From NCBI GenBank assembly GCA_002480495.1, contig DLCG01000023.1, positions 1 through 18,624 on the forward strand: DNA of 18,624 bases, read 5' to 3'. Within the stretch, counting starts at the first letter, position 1; each line of letters opens with the position of its first letter. The position numbers and the translations under genes are program-made. This stretch comes from Rhodobiaceae bacterium UBA7804 (GTDB lineage: Bacteria; Pseudomonadota; Alphaproteobacteria; Parvibaculales; Parvibaculaceae). The notes under the pieces were generated by a model. It was not told the DNA's origin, searched no databases, and saw only the letters and a program-made list of their open reading frames with translations. Below, piece by piece: positions 1-7,573 of this stretch.

Positions 1-250
1 ATCGTCGCCTTGGTAGGCTTTTACCCCACCAACTAGCTAATCCAGCGCGGGCCCATCTAGGGGCGATAAATCTTTCACCCGAAGGTCGTATACGGTATTA
101 GCACGAGTTTCCCCGAGTTATTCCGTACCCCTAGGTAGGTTCCCACGTGTTACTCACCCGTCTGCCACTCCCTCCGAAGAGGGCGTTCGACTTGCATGTG
201 TTAAGCCTGCCGCCAGCGTTCGTTCTGAGCCAGGATCAAACTCTCAAGTT
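1..250 (-). rRNA. rrs: 16S ribosomal RNA, 5' part (runs off left edge)
   Basis: The reverse complement carries the universal 16S start AGAGTTTGATCCTGGCTCAG at about 226-245, followed by the conserved GAACGCTGGCGGCAGGC and the GTGAGTAACACGTGGG segments. Only the first ~250 nt of the gene are inside the window; the rest of the rRNA operon lies to the left. The short V1 loop and the alphaproteobacterial wording of the 5' domain place the organism in Alphaproteobacteria. The exact mature 5' end is estimated by analogy with the E. coli gene and could be off by a few bases. Confidence 0.97.
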
Positions 251-674
251 GAGTTGATCCGACTGTATTCCTCGCGGGGAAAACCGCGAGGCTGACGCAA
301 AATACACTCACATTCGTTATCCCGGCTTGGGACCGGGTAACGGGGTATGTGTGTAGAAACATCAGACAGTCAGTGTTCTGTTCGATCAGTTTCCTGATCT
401 CGCGAGGACACCGCCGTCCACGTTTCTCTTTCTCATAACCACAATGTCAAAGAGCACCTGAGTCTCACGACGCTTATACGTCCCGAAACACAAGGGTCGT
501 AACCGACCCGAAGGACAGCTTCACCTCGTCTTCCCGTAGGAAGCCGGGCCTGCTGTCATCCATCGTTGGATCGTTTACTAGGCCACAAAGAAAGCATCCG
601 GGCAAGGCCCCTGAACTCTCTTACCTGAGGGTGCGAACCGCTTCCGGAGAAGCAAGGCCGCCGTGACCTCGTGG
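251..674 (-). other. rRNA operon leader (pre-rRNA 5' region)
   Basis: This is the transcribed leader between the predicted rrn promoter and 16S. It has no coding potential that I trust. It contains the boxA element at 446-456 and a perfect 8-bp hairpin (CCTCGCGG, loop GGAAAA, CCGCGAGG) at 270-291, close to the mature 16S end, which may take part in precursor processing. The left limit is the mature 16S end, the right limit the inferred transcription start a few bases downstream of the -10 box. Confidence 0.7.
446..456 (-). promoter_or_regulatory. boxA-type antitermination element of the rRNA leader
   Basis: On the minus strand the sequence reads TGCTCTTTGACATTG, which matches the rrn boxA core TGCTCTTTAACA recognised by NusB/NusE in other bacteria. 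It lies about 195 nt upstream of mature 16S inside the leader, the expected place. The identification is by motif and position. Confidence 0.75.
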
Positions 675-680
675 AGGCGG

Positions 681-709
681 TTTATAGGGGGGTGTCCCAT
701 GCCTGTCAA
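681..709 (-). promoter_or_regulatory. rRNA operon promoter (sigma70 type)
   Basis: On the minus strand a perfect -35 TTGACA (704-709) is separated by exactly 17 bp from a -10 TATAAA (681-686). The start of transcription should fall near 673-675. Immediately upstream on the same strand (about 714-765) are A/T runs, including a stretch of seven A:T pairs, that could act as an UP element. This is the strongest promoter visible in the window and points leftwards to 16S. Confidence 0.85.
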
Positions 710-1126
710 ACACCTTTTTCGCGCTTTCTTCAAAAAAATCGAGACCCTTTTGGCTTGACTCTCAATCCACCTTCTGACCCAGCCCGCCCAAGGGTTTCTG
801 CGGGTAGATTCGGAGCCGAAACGGCCCGAAGCATGCAATGGGAAGCCTGCGGGGCTATGAGATGCCCTTATTGTCCCGAAGGCGCACAGCAATGGGCGTC
901 ACAATGCGCACTTGTTATGGAACAGGCCGACAAAGATCGAAGGAAAGAGACGCACGAAACCTTCATAACTGGTGAATATACTGGCTTTGGAACAGTCTCC
1001 GCGTTGACACGGGCAGGCCCCTCGGGGCATCGTCACAGTCACACAGCGTTACAGTTTGTTTCGGCGGTGGGGCAGTCCGCCAGTAACGCGATCAAGCGAG
1101 ACTGATACCTTAGGATTTTCGGCTAA
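710..1126. other. Intergenic region between rRNA promoter and M23 peptidase gene
   Basis: Divergent spacer. Apart from the A/T-rich segment just upstream of the rRNA promoter I see no gene here. A plus-strand TTGACA at 1004-1009 lacks a convincing -10 box at the right distance. A short inverted repeat CTTAG/CTAAG at about 1109-1126 surrounds the possible ribosome binding site of the downstream gene. An open frame covering 671-1105 crosses the rRNA promoter and resembles no protein. Confidence 0.5.
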
Positions 1127-2893
1127 GTGCCGGAAAAGGCTGATCGGAATCGTGCCGGGGGCAGTGAGTTGTACGACACGGGGACCCACGTGACAGATCG
1201 AAAGACCGGCGGCGCCGATGGCGGGGACGCAGCGGCCGCCGAAAGCTTCTGGCAGCGCGCACGCCATAACGCCCAGCAATCCTTGAAACTCTATACATCC
1301 GCGAGCCGGCTGGCGCTTGGTCAGTCGCGCTGGATCGCGGCTTCGGCCGTACTCGGAACACTTTCGCTGGCGCTTGTCGGCGTAGGCGTGACCTCTCTGG
1401 TCGCGCCCTATGAAGGTGTGGCGACGGCATCGCTGACCGCAGACCGCGCACCGCGGGTAATCGCCTGGGACGCGAACGGCGCGCCGCTGCGCGACAAGCC
1501 GGTCATGATGGCCGCGAGCGAAGCAACGCCTCTCGCAGCCGGCGAAACGAAGAACCATCCGGTGACGGAGGAGGCGCAGGCCCTCGCCGCCGCGGAAGCC
1601 GAAGGACCGGAGGGCGTTGACGGACTGCGCACGGCCTCTATCGCGGACCCCGGCCTCTTCGATCCGCTCACGGAAGAACGGCTCGAGGCGGAGGCGGCAA
1701 GCCTTCCCGCCGTGCCGCAGCCGGTCGAAACGACGGTCAAGCTCGCCAGCGGCGAGACACTGATGGAAGTGCTGCAGGATGCGGGCGTCGACCGCATCGA
1801 CGCCTATCACGCGGTCGCGGCGATGACCTCCTATTACAGCCCGCGCAAGCTGCGCGCCGGCCAGGAAATTTCGCTCACCTTCATGGAAGCGCCGGACGGC
1901 GCCGTGGGTGAAGGCGAAAGCGGCACCGCCGCCAAATATCTGACGGCACTCGCGATCGAGCCCGATATCGAGCGCACGATCGAGGTGACCCGCAACGAAG
2001 ACGGCAGCTTCGGCAGCCAGGAAATCAAGCACGAATTCACGGAAGGCTTCGTTCGCGCGGCGGGCACGATCAACAACTCGCTCTTCCTCGACGGCGAACA
2101 GGCAGGCGTTCCCGCGCAGATCATCGTCGAACTGATCCGCATGTATTCCTACAGCGTCGACTTCCAGCGCGAGATCCAACCCGGCGACAAGTTCGAAGTC
2201 TATTTCAGCCGCAAGTTCGACGAGAACGAACGCCCCGTGAAGGAAGGCGACGTTCTTTATGCCGCGCTCACGGTCGGCGGCAAGTCCCACAAGCTCTGGC
2301 GCTTCGATCCGGGCGACGGCGCATGGGACTACTTCGACGAGAACGGCCAGAGCATGAAGAAGTTCCTGATGAAAACGCCGATCGACGGCGCGCGCATCAG
2401 TTCGACTTACGGTCTGCGCCGTCATCCGATCCTCGGCTATTCGAAGATGCATGCAGGCGTTGACTTCGCTGCGCCGCGCGGCACGCCGGTTTACGCAGCC
2501 GGCGACGGCACGGTGACCCGCGCGAACCGTTTCGGCAGCTTCGGCAACTACGTGTCGATCCGCCATGCGAATGGATATGAGACGGCCTATGCGCATCTGA
2601 ACGGCTTCGCGCGCGGCATTCGCGCGGGCACGCGCGTGCGGCAGGGCCAGGTGATCGCCTATGTCGGCACGACCGGCCGCTCGACCGGTCCGCATCTTCA
2701 TTACGAAGTGCATGTGAACGGCAAGAAGATGAACCCGCTGGCGCTCAAGGTGCCGACCGGCCGCAAGCTAGAAGGCAAGCAGCTCGCCGCCTTCAAGGAG
2801 ATGCGCGCCGCCACGGCGACGCAGATGGCGGAAGCCCCGCTTGCGACCAAGGTGGCGCAGGTCGATGGCGAAAGCGTCGCGGACGCGAACTGA
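1127..2893 (+). CDS. M23 family murein endopeptidase, membrane-anchored
   Basis: This is a probable peptidoglycan DD-endopeptidase that cuts cross-links in the periplasm. Residues ~65-88 form one transmembrane or uncleaved signal segment, so the protein is probably inner-membrane anchored with the rest outside. A LysM/OapA-like stretch (~200-250, starting LASGETLMEVLQDAGV) precedes the C-terminal LytM/M23 domain (~420-560). The zinc-site residues are intact: His442 and Asp446 in HAGVD, His490 in AYAHLN, and His523/His525 in PHLHYE. Length, 588 aa, is normal for the MepM/NlpD-type group. GTG at 1127 has AGGA 11 nt upstream; GTG at 1190, with GGGGA 5 nt upstream, would give a 567-aa protein and is an equally possible start. 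The gene is transcribed away from the rRNA operon and is closed by its own terminator, so it looks monocistronic. The domain call is certain, the physiological role inferred. Confidence 0.93.
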   Translation: MPEKADRNRAGGSELYDTGTHVTDRKTGGADGGDAAAAESFWQRARHNAQQSLKLYTSASRLALGQSRWIAASAVLGTLSLALVGVGVTSLVAPYEGVATASLTADRAPRVIAWDANGAPLRDKPVMMAASEATPLAAGETKNHPVTEEAQALAAAEAEGPEGVDGLRTASIADPGLFDPLTEERLEAEAASLPAVPQPVETTVKLASGETLMEVLQDAGVDRIDAYHAVAAMTSYYSPRKLRAGQEISLTFMEAPDGAVGEGESGTAAKYLTALAIEPDIERTIEVTRNEDGSFGSQEIKHEFTEGFVRAAGTINNSLFLDGEQAGVPAQIIVELIRMYSYSVDFQREIQPGDKFEVYFSRKFDENERPVKEGDVLYAALTVGGKSHKLWRFDPGDGAWDYFDENGQSMKKFLMKTPIDGARISSTYGLRRHPILGYSKMHAGVDFAAPRGTPVYAAGDGTVTRANRFGSFGNYVSIRHANGYETAYAHLNGFARGIRAGTRVRQGQVIAYVGTTGRSTGPHLHYEVHVNGKKMNPLALKVPTGRKLEGKQLAAFKEMRAATATQMAEAPLATKVAQVDGESVADAN

Positions 2894-2913
2894 TCTTCCG
2901 CACGGGAACGAAG

Positions 2914-2956
2914 AGAAGGCCGGGCCGCGAAACAGGCGCCCGGCCTTCTGTTTTTT
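2914..2956 (+). terminator. Intrinsic terminator of the M23 peptidase gene
   Basis: A perfect 12-bp stem (AGAAGGCCGGGC at 2914-2925 and GCCCGGCCTTCT at 2938-2949) with a 12-nt loop is followed by GTTTTTT. It begins 21 nt after the stop codon. Confidence 0.92.
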
Positions 2957-2998
2957 GGCTGCTTTTGCGGGGATAAAGCGGCCCGATTCACGGCCGAC

Positions 2999-3026
2999 CG
3001 TCATCGAAACGTCACGATAACGTCAC
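2999..3026 (+). promoter_or_regulatory. Three direct repeats CGTCAY with 11-bp period, Pho-box-like
   Basis: CGTCAT at 2999, CGTCAC at 3010 and CGTCAC at 3021 are spaced exactly 11 bp apart, with A/T-leaning spacers CGAAA and GATAA. PhoB-type and other OmpR-family response regulators bind direct repeats with this period, and the Pho box half-site contains TGTCA. The first base differs from the canonical CTGTCA. No obvious -10 box follows and the nearest plus-strand start is 420 bp away, so the target is unclear. Confidence 0.4.
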
Positions 3027-3375
3027 AAACCGGTTTCGTGCGCGCGGCGCTCCCCGATCCGTACATGGAAACGCACGCGGTAGCGCATTCGGGAGCGCAC
3101 CGGAAAAGGCTCGTCTTTCGTCTCTTCCGGAAGGCAGGGAGAGAGCACGGCCGGAAACGGCGGCAACTTGTCCCCGCTTCCGGGGATAACCCGCGCTTCA
3201 GGGGGCCAAAAAGGAAATCCCCGCTTTCCGCAACCCGCCGGAAACGGGCGCGCCCGGAGCACCCCCCTTCTCCCGAAGCAGCCCCCGAAGCGGCCTGCCG
3301 GAAGCAGGCTCCACCCCTCCAGTCTGCGCCCGGCCCCTCCCGACAAGCGCCGCCTTGCCCGCCGGAGCGGCGCCC
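3027..3375. other. Gene-free GC-rich spacer
   Basis: Open frames exist on both strands because the region is GC-rich, but none has a recognisable protein, a good ribosome binding site or an ending consistent with a separate gene. It contains several small GC-rich inverted repeats, for example GCCTG/CAGGC at 3293-3309. It may be the long 5' region or upstream control region of the beta-propeller gene. Confidence 0.45.
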
Positions 3376-3378
3376 TGT

Positions 3379-3401
3379 ATTGTATACAATATTGAACACA
3401 A
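3379..3401. promoter_or_regulatory. Operator 1 of the TTGTATACAA regulon (before beta-propeller gene)
   Basis: The perfect palindrome TATTGTATACAATA occupies 3378-3391. A second, weaker box TTGAACACAA (7 of 10 matches to TTGTATTCAA) starts 12 bp after the start of the first. It lies 45-68 bp before the start codon at 3447, the right place for a promoter-overlapping operator. The same two-box layout recurs at four other places in the window. Binding by the GntR-type protein encoded at 7606-8364 is inferred from operator shape and co-location. Confidence 0.75.
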
Positions 3402-3446
3402 AAATAGCATCGCGCCGCCCCGGCCGGACAGACTTCGGAGACAGGA

Positions 3447-5342
3447 ATGAAGAACAAGAAGAAGATCGCCGCGGCGATCGCCCTCGCGCTTGCCGTGGCG
3501 GGGAGCATCCACGCCTACAGGTCGACGCATCTCCTGCCCATATTCCTGGCCAACCTATCGATGGGCGAGATTCCGCAACCGCGCGCGCTTTCCCTGCCGG
3601 AGGTGAGCGCATGGACACCGGAGGGAAACCGGCATCCTTCGCGCGCCGAAACGCGGATGGCGGATATGGGCGTCTGGCGCGAACGCCACGGCGACGGCCG
3701 CAACTCCGACGAGACGCTGCTCGCGGGCGCACCGACCTTCGGCCCCGCAAAGATCATCGCGCCGGACGAACTCTATTTCACGGCGATCTCCTTCGGCCGC
3801 GACAGCACGATCTATGCGAGCCCGAACGCATCGAAGGACAAGACCTTCCTCGTCGCCTACGACATCGAAAGCGGCAAGGCACGCTGGCGGATCACCGCGA
3901 AGGGCCCGCGCCCCGCAGGCGGCGTGCCCATCATTCTGCCGGACGGGAAAGGCGGAGAGACGATCTACCAGATCGGTTACGAGGAGGCGCTGGCCGTCGC
4001 CCCCGACGGAACGATCCTCTGGCGCAGCCCGACAGGCCTCGAATTCGACCAAAGCAAGAGCGGCGCCGGACTGATGTGGGGCCCGAGCTACAACGCGCAG
4101 CTCGACATCGTCATGGGCGTGAGCGGCAAAGGCGAGTTCGTGGCCTTCGACCGCGAGACGGGCAAACTGCTGACACCAACGCCCCTTCGCGTGCCCGGCG
4201 CGCCCTCCCCCGTCCGCGATGTCGAAATGCCGCCGCTCCTCGCGCGGCAATTGACCGACGGACTGTCGCGCGCGCTCGGCTACCCGCTGCCGGACGATGT
4301 GGTCGCGGGCGTGCTGCGCGTCGTGCAGGGCGACGGCATCAACATCGCCAATTACCATTCGGTCGATCCGGAAACGGGCCGCATCTGGCTGAGCGCGACG
4401 GCGCCGGACGATGCGGACGGCAAGGCGGACGGATTGTCGGAATGGGGCGCGCTCTACGGCATCGACATTTCGCGCGAGGAAGCGACGGGCGAACTCTCGC
4501 TTGCGATCGGCTGCTCGGCCTTCTTCAACGGCGGCAGCGCCTCGACGCCCGCCCTGCGCGGCGACGGGCGCCGCATCTATGTCGCCGATGGCGAAGAACA
4601 TCTGATGGCCTACGATTCGGATTGCCGGAAGCTCTGGTCCGTCGAGGCGGGCGCGCAGATCGTCGCCTCTCCGAGCGTCGCACTCGACAATGGCGAGATC
4701 TATGTCATCACCGCCGTCTCGCTGCTGAAGCTGATCGACAAGGGAGAGAGCGCCGCAATCGCCTGGGAAGCCGATTTCGACATGTATGACGCATCCTTCC
4801 CCCTCGCGCAGAAGAACCTGCTGACCGCCGCCATCGCCGCGAACGGTATCTATGCGCAGGCGGGCCTCGGCGTCGCCACGAAGAGCGCGAGCGAGCGGCC
4901 GGGCTTCCTGCCGCTTCGGCGCGGCGGCGTGCGGCTCGACCGCGAGACGGGCAAGACGCTTTGGTATGCGGAAAATACGGGCGATTCCGTCGCCGTGACG
5001 GAACTGGCGCCGAACGGCGCGCTCGTCATCCCGCAATCGCCGATCCGCTCGGTGCTCGCAGGCCTCGCCTTTGCGGGCAAGGAAGGGGAACTCACCGGCG
5101 GCATCGCGGTCTTCATGCCCGACCGGCCGGACCTGCTCGCGCGCGACGCCGTGTGTTCGGCGGCCGCTATGGCCGCACGCGGCGAGGCGGCAGCGGATGG
5201 CGATATGGCGGAGAGTTTCAGGGCCCAGGCCCGCGCGCTCATGCGGCAGGCGGCGGAGGCCACCCCTGCCCTCGCCGGGAGGACAGAGGCTCCCGCCGAA
5301 CTATGCGCGGAACTGAAGGCCCACTGGCTGAAGGCGGAGTGA
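3447..5342 (+). CDS. PQQ-like (BamB-type) beta-propeller protein, periplasmic or membrane-anchored
   Basis: The N-terminus has a Lys-rich start and a hydrophobic segment (residues ~6-24), a signal peptide or anchor. The rest shows repeated propeller strands of the PQQ type, recognisable as YDIESGKARWRI, VAPDGTILWRS, FDRETGKLL, YDSDCRKLWSVEAG and LDRETGKTLWYAENTGD. No catalytic site for a quinoprotein dehydrogenase is apparent, so a scaffolding or binding role like that of BamB-fold proteins is more likely. Length is 631 aa. The start is supported by GGAGACAGGA just upstream. The gene has a TTGTATACAA operator in its promoter region, the same as before the DUF1302/DUF1329, DUF1214/DUF1254 and esterase genes, which ties it to that set although an accessory insert now lies between. 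Family call is firm, function unknown. Confidence 0.88.
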   Translation: MKNKKKIAAAIALALAVAGSIHAYRSTHLLPIFLANLSMGEIPQPRALSLPEVSAWTPEGNRHPSRAETRMADMGVWRERHGDGRNSDETLLAGAPTFGPAKIIAPDELYFTAISFGRDSTIYASPNASKDKTFLVAYDIESGKARWRITAKGPRPAGGVPIILPDGKGGETIYQIGYEEALAVAPDGTILWRSPTGLEFDQSKSGAGLMWGPSYNAQLDIVMGVSGKGEFVAFDRETGKLLTPTPLRVPGAPSPVRDVEMPPLLARQLTDGLSRALGYPLPDDVVAGVLRVVQGDGINIANYHSVDPETGRIWLSATAPDDADGKADGLSEWGALYGIDISREEATGELSLAIGCSAFFNGGSASTPALRGDGRRIYVADGEEHLMAYDSDCRKLWSVEAGAQIVASPSVALDNGEIYVITAVSLLKLIDKGESAAIAWEADFDMYDASFPLAQKNLLTAAIAANGIYAQAGLGVATKSASERPGFLPLRRGGVRLDRETGKTLWYAENTGDSVAVTELAPNGALVIPQSPIRSVLAGLAFAGKEGELTGGIAVFMPDRPDLLARDAVCSAAAMAARGEAAADGDMAESFRAQARALMRQAAEATPALAGRTEAPAELCAELKAHWLKAE

Positions 5343-5397
5343 GGAAAGCTGGCGGAAACTCCGGCCCCACCCTCCCCGTGAGGGGAAGCACGGCATC

Positions 5398-5562
5398 GTG
5401 CGGACGTTTCACCATGTCTCGGGTCAGCATTTGAAGCGGTACTTGGCCGAGTTTGATTTCCGCTATAACGAGCGCGCCGCCCTAGGGGTTAACGACAGTG
5501 CTCGCGCTGACCGAGTCCTTCATGGTATTGTTAAAAAAAGGCTCATGTACCGAGACTCATGA
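5398..5562 (+). pseudogene. IS1595-family transposase remnant (C-terminal end only)
   Basis: Reading from 5398 gives about 54 residues containing FHHVSGQHLKRYLAEFDFRY, then NERAALGV and a final KKRLMYRDS, which resembles the C-terminus of IS1595-type (ISXO2-like) transposases. The open frame continues upstream to about 5371 without a start or any further recognisable domain; the DDE/DDN catalytic core and zinc ribbon are missing, so this is a decayed fragment. Its stop codon (5560-5562) overlaps the start of the following antitoxin gene. It marks the left edge of the accessory insert. The call rests on recalled family sequence, not on an alignment. Confidence 0.72.
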
Positions 5563-6248
5563 TGGGCGCGCGACAAGGACATAACGACCCTCTTCTCGCT
5601 GGCTTTTTCAGCGTATCCGAAGCCGCGCGCCTGCTCGGAGTAAAGCAAGTTCACATTCGCGGATGGATTAACGGCTACGCAAACAGTAGTGCGGGGCCGG
5701 TAATTAAGCGGGATTTCGAGGATCAGCGCACGGTCAGCTTTTTGGATTTGATGGAATTGCGCTTCATTGCCTTTTTCCGGGCTCAAGGCGTTTCCATGCC
5801 GACCATACGCCGGGCCGCAGAACGGGCGCGCAAGGAATGGCGTGTGCAGCACCCTCTTGCTTTGTCGTCTGCAAAGTACGTCACGGATCGGAAAAAGGTA
5901 TTTGCCACAGCCGCTGAGGAAACGGACGATCCGGTCGCTTGGGATATGGCAAGTGGTCAGCATGAAATGTGGGGCACGATTGAACAGACAATCGAGAAAG
6001 GAGTCTTGTTCGATCCGAAGAACTATTTGGCTAAGACATGGCGCCCGTTGCCCGCGCAGTTCCCCAACGTGGTCATTGATCCGCGAATAGCGTTTGGCCG
6101 CCCTGTTGTTGCTGGAACCCAGGTCCCCACCTCGGTCTTGTTTCGCCAATGGAAAGCGGAGGGACACACAGATCGCGTTGCCAAGTGGTTTGAGGTTTCG
6201 CCAGAGGTCGTGGCGACGGCCGTCGAGTACGAACTGGTGGCCGCTTGA
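5559..6248 (+). CDS. DUF433 antitoxin with N-terminal MerR-like helix-turn-helix
   Basis: This is the probable antitoxin and DNA-binding autoregulator of a type II toxin-antitoxin pair. Residues ~15-40 (FFSVSEAARLLGVKQVHIRG) form a MerR-like helix-turn-helix, and residues ~167-227 match DUF433, with the core VIDPRIAFGRPVVAGTQVPT followed by a helical end containing SPEVVATAVEYEL. The 229-aa length fits the long, HTH-bearing DUF433 proteins rather than the short ~75-aa ones. ATG codons at 5559 and 5562 are both possible starts; no strong ribosome binding site is present. The downstream toxin gene overlaps by 4 nt, so translation is probably coupled. Codon use is more AT-rich than in the flanking genes, which suggests transfer. 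Confidence 0.82.
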   Translation: MMGARQGHNDPLLAGFFSVSEAARLLGVKQVHIRGWINGYANSSAGPVIKRDFEDQRTVSFLDLMELRFIAFFRAQGVSMPTIRRAAERARKEWRVQHPLALSSAKYVTDRKKVFATAAEETDDPVAWDMASGQHEMWGTIEQTIEKGVLFDPKNYLAKTWRPLPAQFPNVVIDPRIAFGRPVVAGTQVPTSVLFRQWKAEGHTDRVAKWFEVSPEVVATAVEYELVAA

Positions 6249-6697
6249 AGATACGCGGAGACGAGCATCTGTCCCCGTATATCGTGAAAGCAATTCGCGA
6301 CCTGGCGCTGAGTCCGGGCTTTGAAATTTCATCAGTCCACGAACTAGGACAACAAGGGGCATCCGACGTTCATTGGATTACCTCTTTCGCAAGAGAGGGA
6401 GGGCACGCAATTCTTTCTGCGGACAGCGATTTTTTGACTCTCGCGCCTCAGGTAAATGCGGTCTTTGATACGGGCTTGCGCGTAATTCATATGCCCCACA
6501 AGTGGGTAAACGCCAAAGGGCACTTGCAAGCCGCGTTCATTCTTCAGTGGTGGAAGCGCATTGAAGATGCAGTGAAGACAATGAAATCGCGCGAATGTCT
6601 ACGTCCGGAATGGAATATTACCGAGTCGGGACAGTTAAAGAAGGTTCCCATTAACTTCCAAAAAGCACAACGTGCCCGTCGAAAGGGTAAAGCCTGA
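6245..6697 (+). CDS. PIN-like (DUF5615/VapC-type) putative RNase toxin
   Basis: The 150-aa protein begins KIRGDEHLSP, has SDVHWI at ~40-45 and ILSADSDFL at ~56-64. This is the arrangement of acidic residues (Asp6/Glu7, Asp41, Asp60, Asp62) of Mut7-C/DUF5615 PIN-like nucleases, which are expected to cleave RNA with bound Mg2+. Such proteins are commonly encoded directly after DUF433 proteins, as here. The start is TTG, overlapping the antitoxin stop in the sequence TTGA (6245-6248), a hallmark of coupled translation. A positively charged tail (residues ~130-150) follows the fold. Toxicity and target are inferred. Confidence 0.8.
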   Translation: MKIRGDEHLSPYIVKAIRDLALSPGFEISSVHELGQQGASDVHWITSFAREGGHAILSADSDFLTLAPQVNAVFDTGLRVIHMPHKWVNAKGHLQAAFILQWWKRIEDAVKTMKSRECLRPEWNITESGQLKKVPINFQKAQRARRKGKA

Positions 6698-6836
6698 CGA
6701 TCAAGCCGCCCGCTTTAAACAAGCGGCGAAGGAAGTCGGCGCGGACGAGTCCGAAGCCGCCTTCGAAGAAAAGTTACGCAAAATCGCTAACGCGAAACCT
6801 GACGGCCAGCCCAAACCCAGCGGCAAGTCCAAATAA
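6672..6836 (+). CDS. Small charged protein, third gene of the toxin-antitoxin operon
   Basis: A 54-residue frame starts at GTG 6672, overlaps the toxin gene's end by 26 nt and stops with TAA at 6834-6836. The product begins VPVERVKPDD, then has a helix-forming stretch AARFKQAAKEVGADESEAAF and EEKLRKIANA, and ends in a Lys/Pro/Ser tail. The pattern resembles small alphaproteobacterial proteins of unknown function that contain an ARE-x-GADES-like stretch. No ATG is available. The last 50 nt overlap the 3' end of the membrane protein gene on the other strand. No function can be assigned; its place in the operon suggests a role with the toxin pair. Confidence 0.6.
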   Translation: MPVERVKPDDQAARFKQAAKEVGADESEAAFEEKLRKIANAKPDGQPKPSGKSK

Positions 6837-7134
6837 CCAAATAGACGAGGCCCCACGCGAGCGGGATGGGCAAGAGCGTCTTTATCGCGATGATCGCCCA
6901 CACTGTTGATCTAGCATCATCTCGGAAGCCCTCTTTCTCGGTTACGCAGAGATCGCGCGCTTTCTGATCGTCGGGAAACAGTGCGAAGCAAAGCGGAATA
7001 ATTCCATTGTACGCCTCGTAATGTCTGTCCCATTCCGCGCCCATATGCCAAAGGCCGCCTCCGAGAATCCATAGAACGGTCGCAACCACTCCAAGCCGGT
7101 GCCAGACGTTAAGGCGCTGCATGTCTAAATCCAT
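6787..7134 (-). CDS. Small membrane protein with two transmembrane helices, unknown function
   Basis: The 115-aa product has a first hydrophobic segment at ~10-30 (LGVVATVLWILGGGLW), a soluble middle with two cysteines (LCFALFPDDQKARDLC) and a second segment at ~83-106 (IPLAWGLVYLVIW). This loop-between-two-helices layout with paired cysteines is common in uncharacterised alphaproteobacterial proteins. ATG at 7134 is preferred over the TTG one codon upstream. The gene is convergent with the toxin-antitoxin operon and their ends overlap by about 50 nt. It shares the AT-leaning composition of the insert. Confidence 0.65.
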   Translation of the reverse strand: MDLDMQRLNVWHRLGVVATVLWILGGGLWHMGAEWDRHYEAYNGIIPLCFALFPDDQKARDLCVTEKEGFRDDARSTVWAIIAIKTLLPIPLAWGLVYLVIWTCRWVWAGRQVSR

Positions 7135-7220
7135 CAATCGCTAGAGGGGCCCGCCAAGTAGATGGGCTTTTTGACATGAATTGCAGGCTCCAGCTCGTCA
7201 TTGAGGACGTGCCCTCGGCG

Positions 7221-7436
7221 TTACTTTCCGAACTTGCCGAAGGTATTGGAAATAATCTTCGACACCTCCGCCTTTCCTGCATCCATAAGAGCCTTCTGGA
7301 TGTCCCCGTATTTCCCGACGACAGTTCCACACCCAGCGCAAGTGACAACGTCATCGTCGTGGGGCGGGTTGTTCGGCAGGGAGAACGTCTCACTTCCGCA
7401 CTCTGAACAGGTAGCGGACACGCGATCTTCGGCCAT
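7221..7436 (-). CDS. Zinc-ribbon protein, unknown function
   Basis: This is a ~71-aa protein with two CxxC pairs, CSEC near the N-terminus and CAGC about 20 residues later, forming a probable single zinc ribbon; the C-terminal half is a helix ending in Lys/Gly. Similar small ribbon proteins are found as hypotheticals in accessory regions of Proteobacteria. The frame extends to an ATG at 7448, but GGAG at the upstream ATG sits 6 nt before the ATG at 7436, so the latter is my choice. It follows the membrane protein gene in opposite order on the same strand (84 nt before it), so the two may be cotranscribed. Confidence 0.65.
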   Translation of the reverse strand: MAEDRVSATCSECGSETFSLPNNPPHDDDVVTCAGCGTVVGKYGDIQKALMDAGKAEVSKIISNTFGKFGK

Positions 7437-7545
7437 CATCTGCTCCATCCTGAATCGGAGGATTCACTTTAGCTCACGCTAGCGAGACAGGCGACTCGCG
7501 GGGTTGGGTTTGCAAGGTATATTATTTCCCCCTTGAGGGAGGGTC

Positions 7546-7573
7546 GAAAAATTCGAGCCCGCGAGAATTTTTC
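7546..7573. terminator. Hairpin between zinc-ribbon and gntR-type genes, possible terminator
   Basis: A perfect 9-bp stem GAAAAATTC (7546-7554) and GAATTTTTC (7565-7573) has a 10-nt loop and ends in T runs on either strand. It lies 33 nt after the stop codon of the regulator gene, so it could end that transcript. AGGGAGGG-type sequence flanks it on both sides as direct repeats. Confidence 0.5.

Noticed and set aside
88..93. GTATAC within the 16S gene as a further operator copy
   Set aside because: It is part of conserved rRNA sequence and lacks the flanking TT/AA and the second box.
1004..1038. Plus-strand TTGACA as promoter of the M23 gene
   Set aside because: No acceptable -10 box occurs 16-18 bp downstream; the promoter of this gene stays unassigned.
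671..1105. Plus-strand open frame of 144 codons upstream of the M23 gene
   Set aside because: It crosses the rRNA promoter, has no ribosome binding site or recognisable protein features, and overlaps the 5' control region.
1049..2713. Long minus-strand open frame opposite the M23 gene
   Set aside because: Arg/Ala-rich antisense shadow of a well-supported gene in GC-rich DNA.
3038..4789. Long plus-strand open frame overlapping the beta-propeller gene
   Set aside because: Composition is Arg/Pro/Gly-rich low-complexity and it is a frame-shifted shadow of the propeller gene.
5520..6362. 280-codon minus-strand open frame opposite the DUF433 gene
   Set aside because: No family resemblance, while the plus strand encodes a recognisable toxin-antitoxin pair with coupled overlap.
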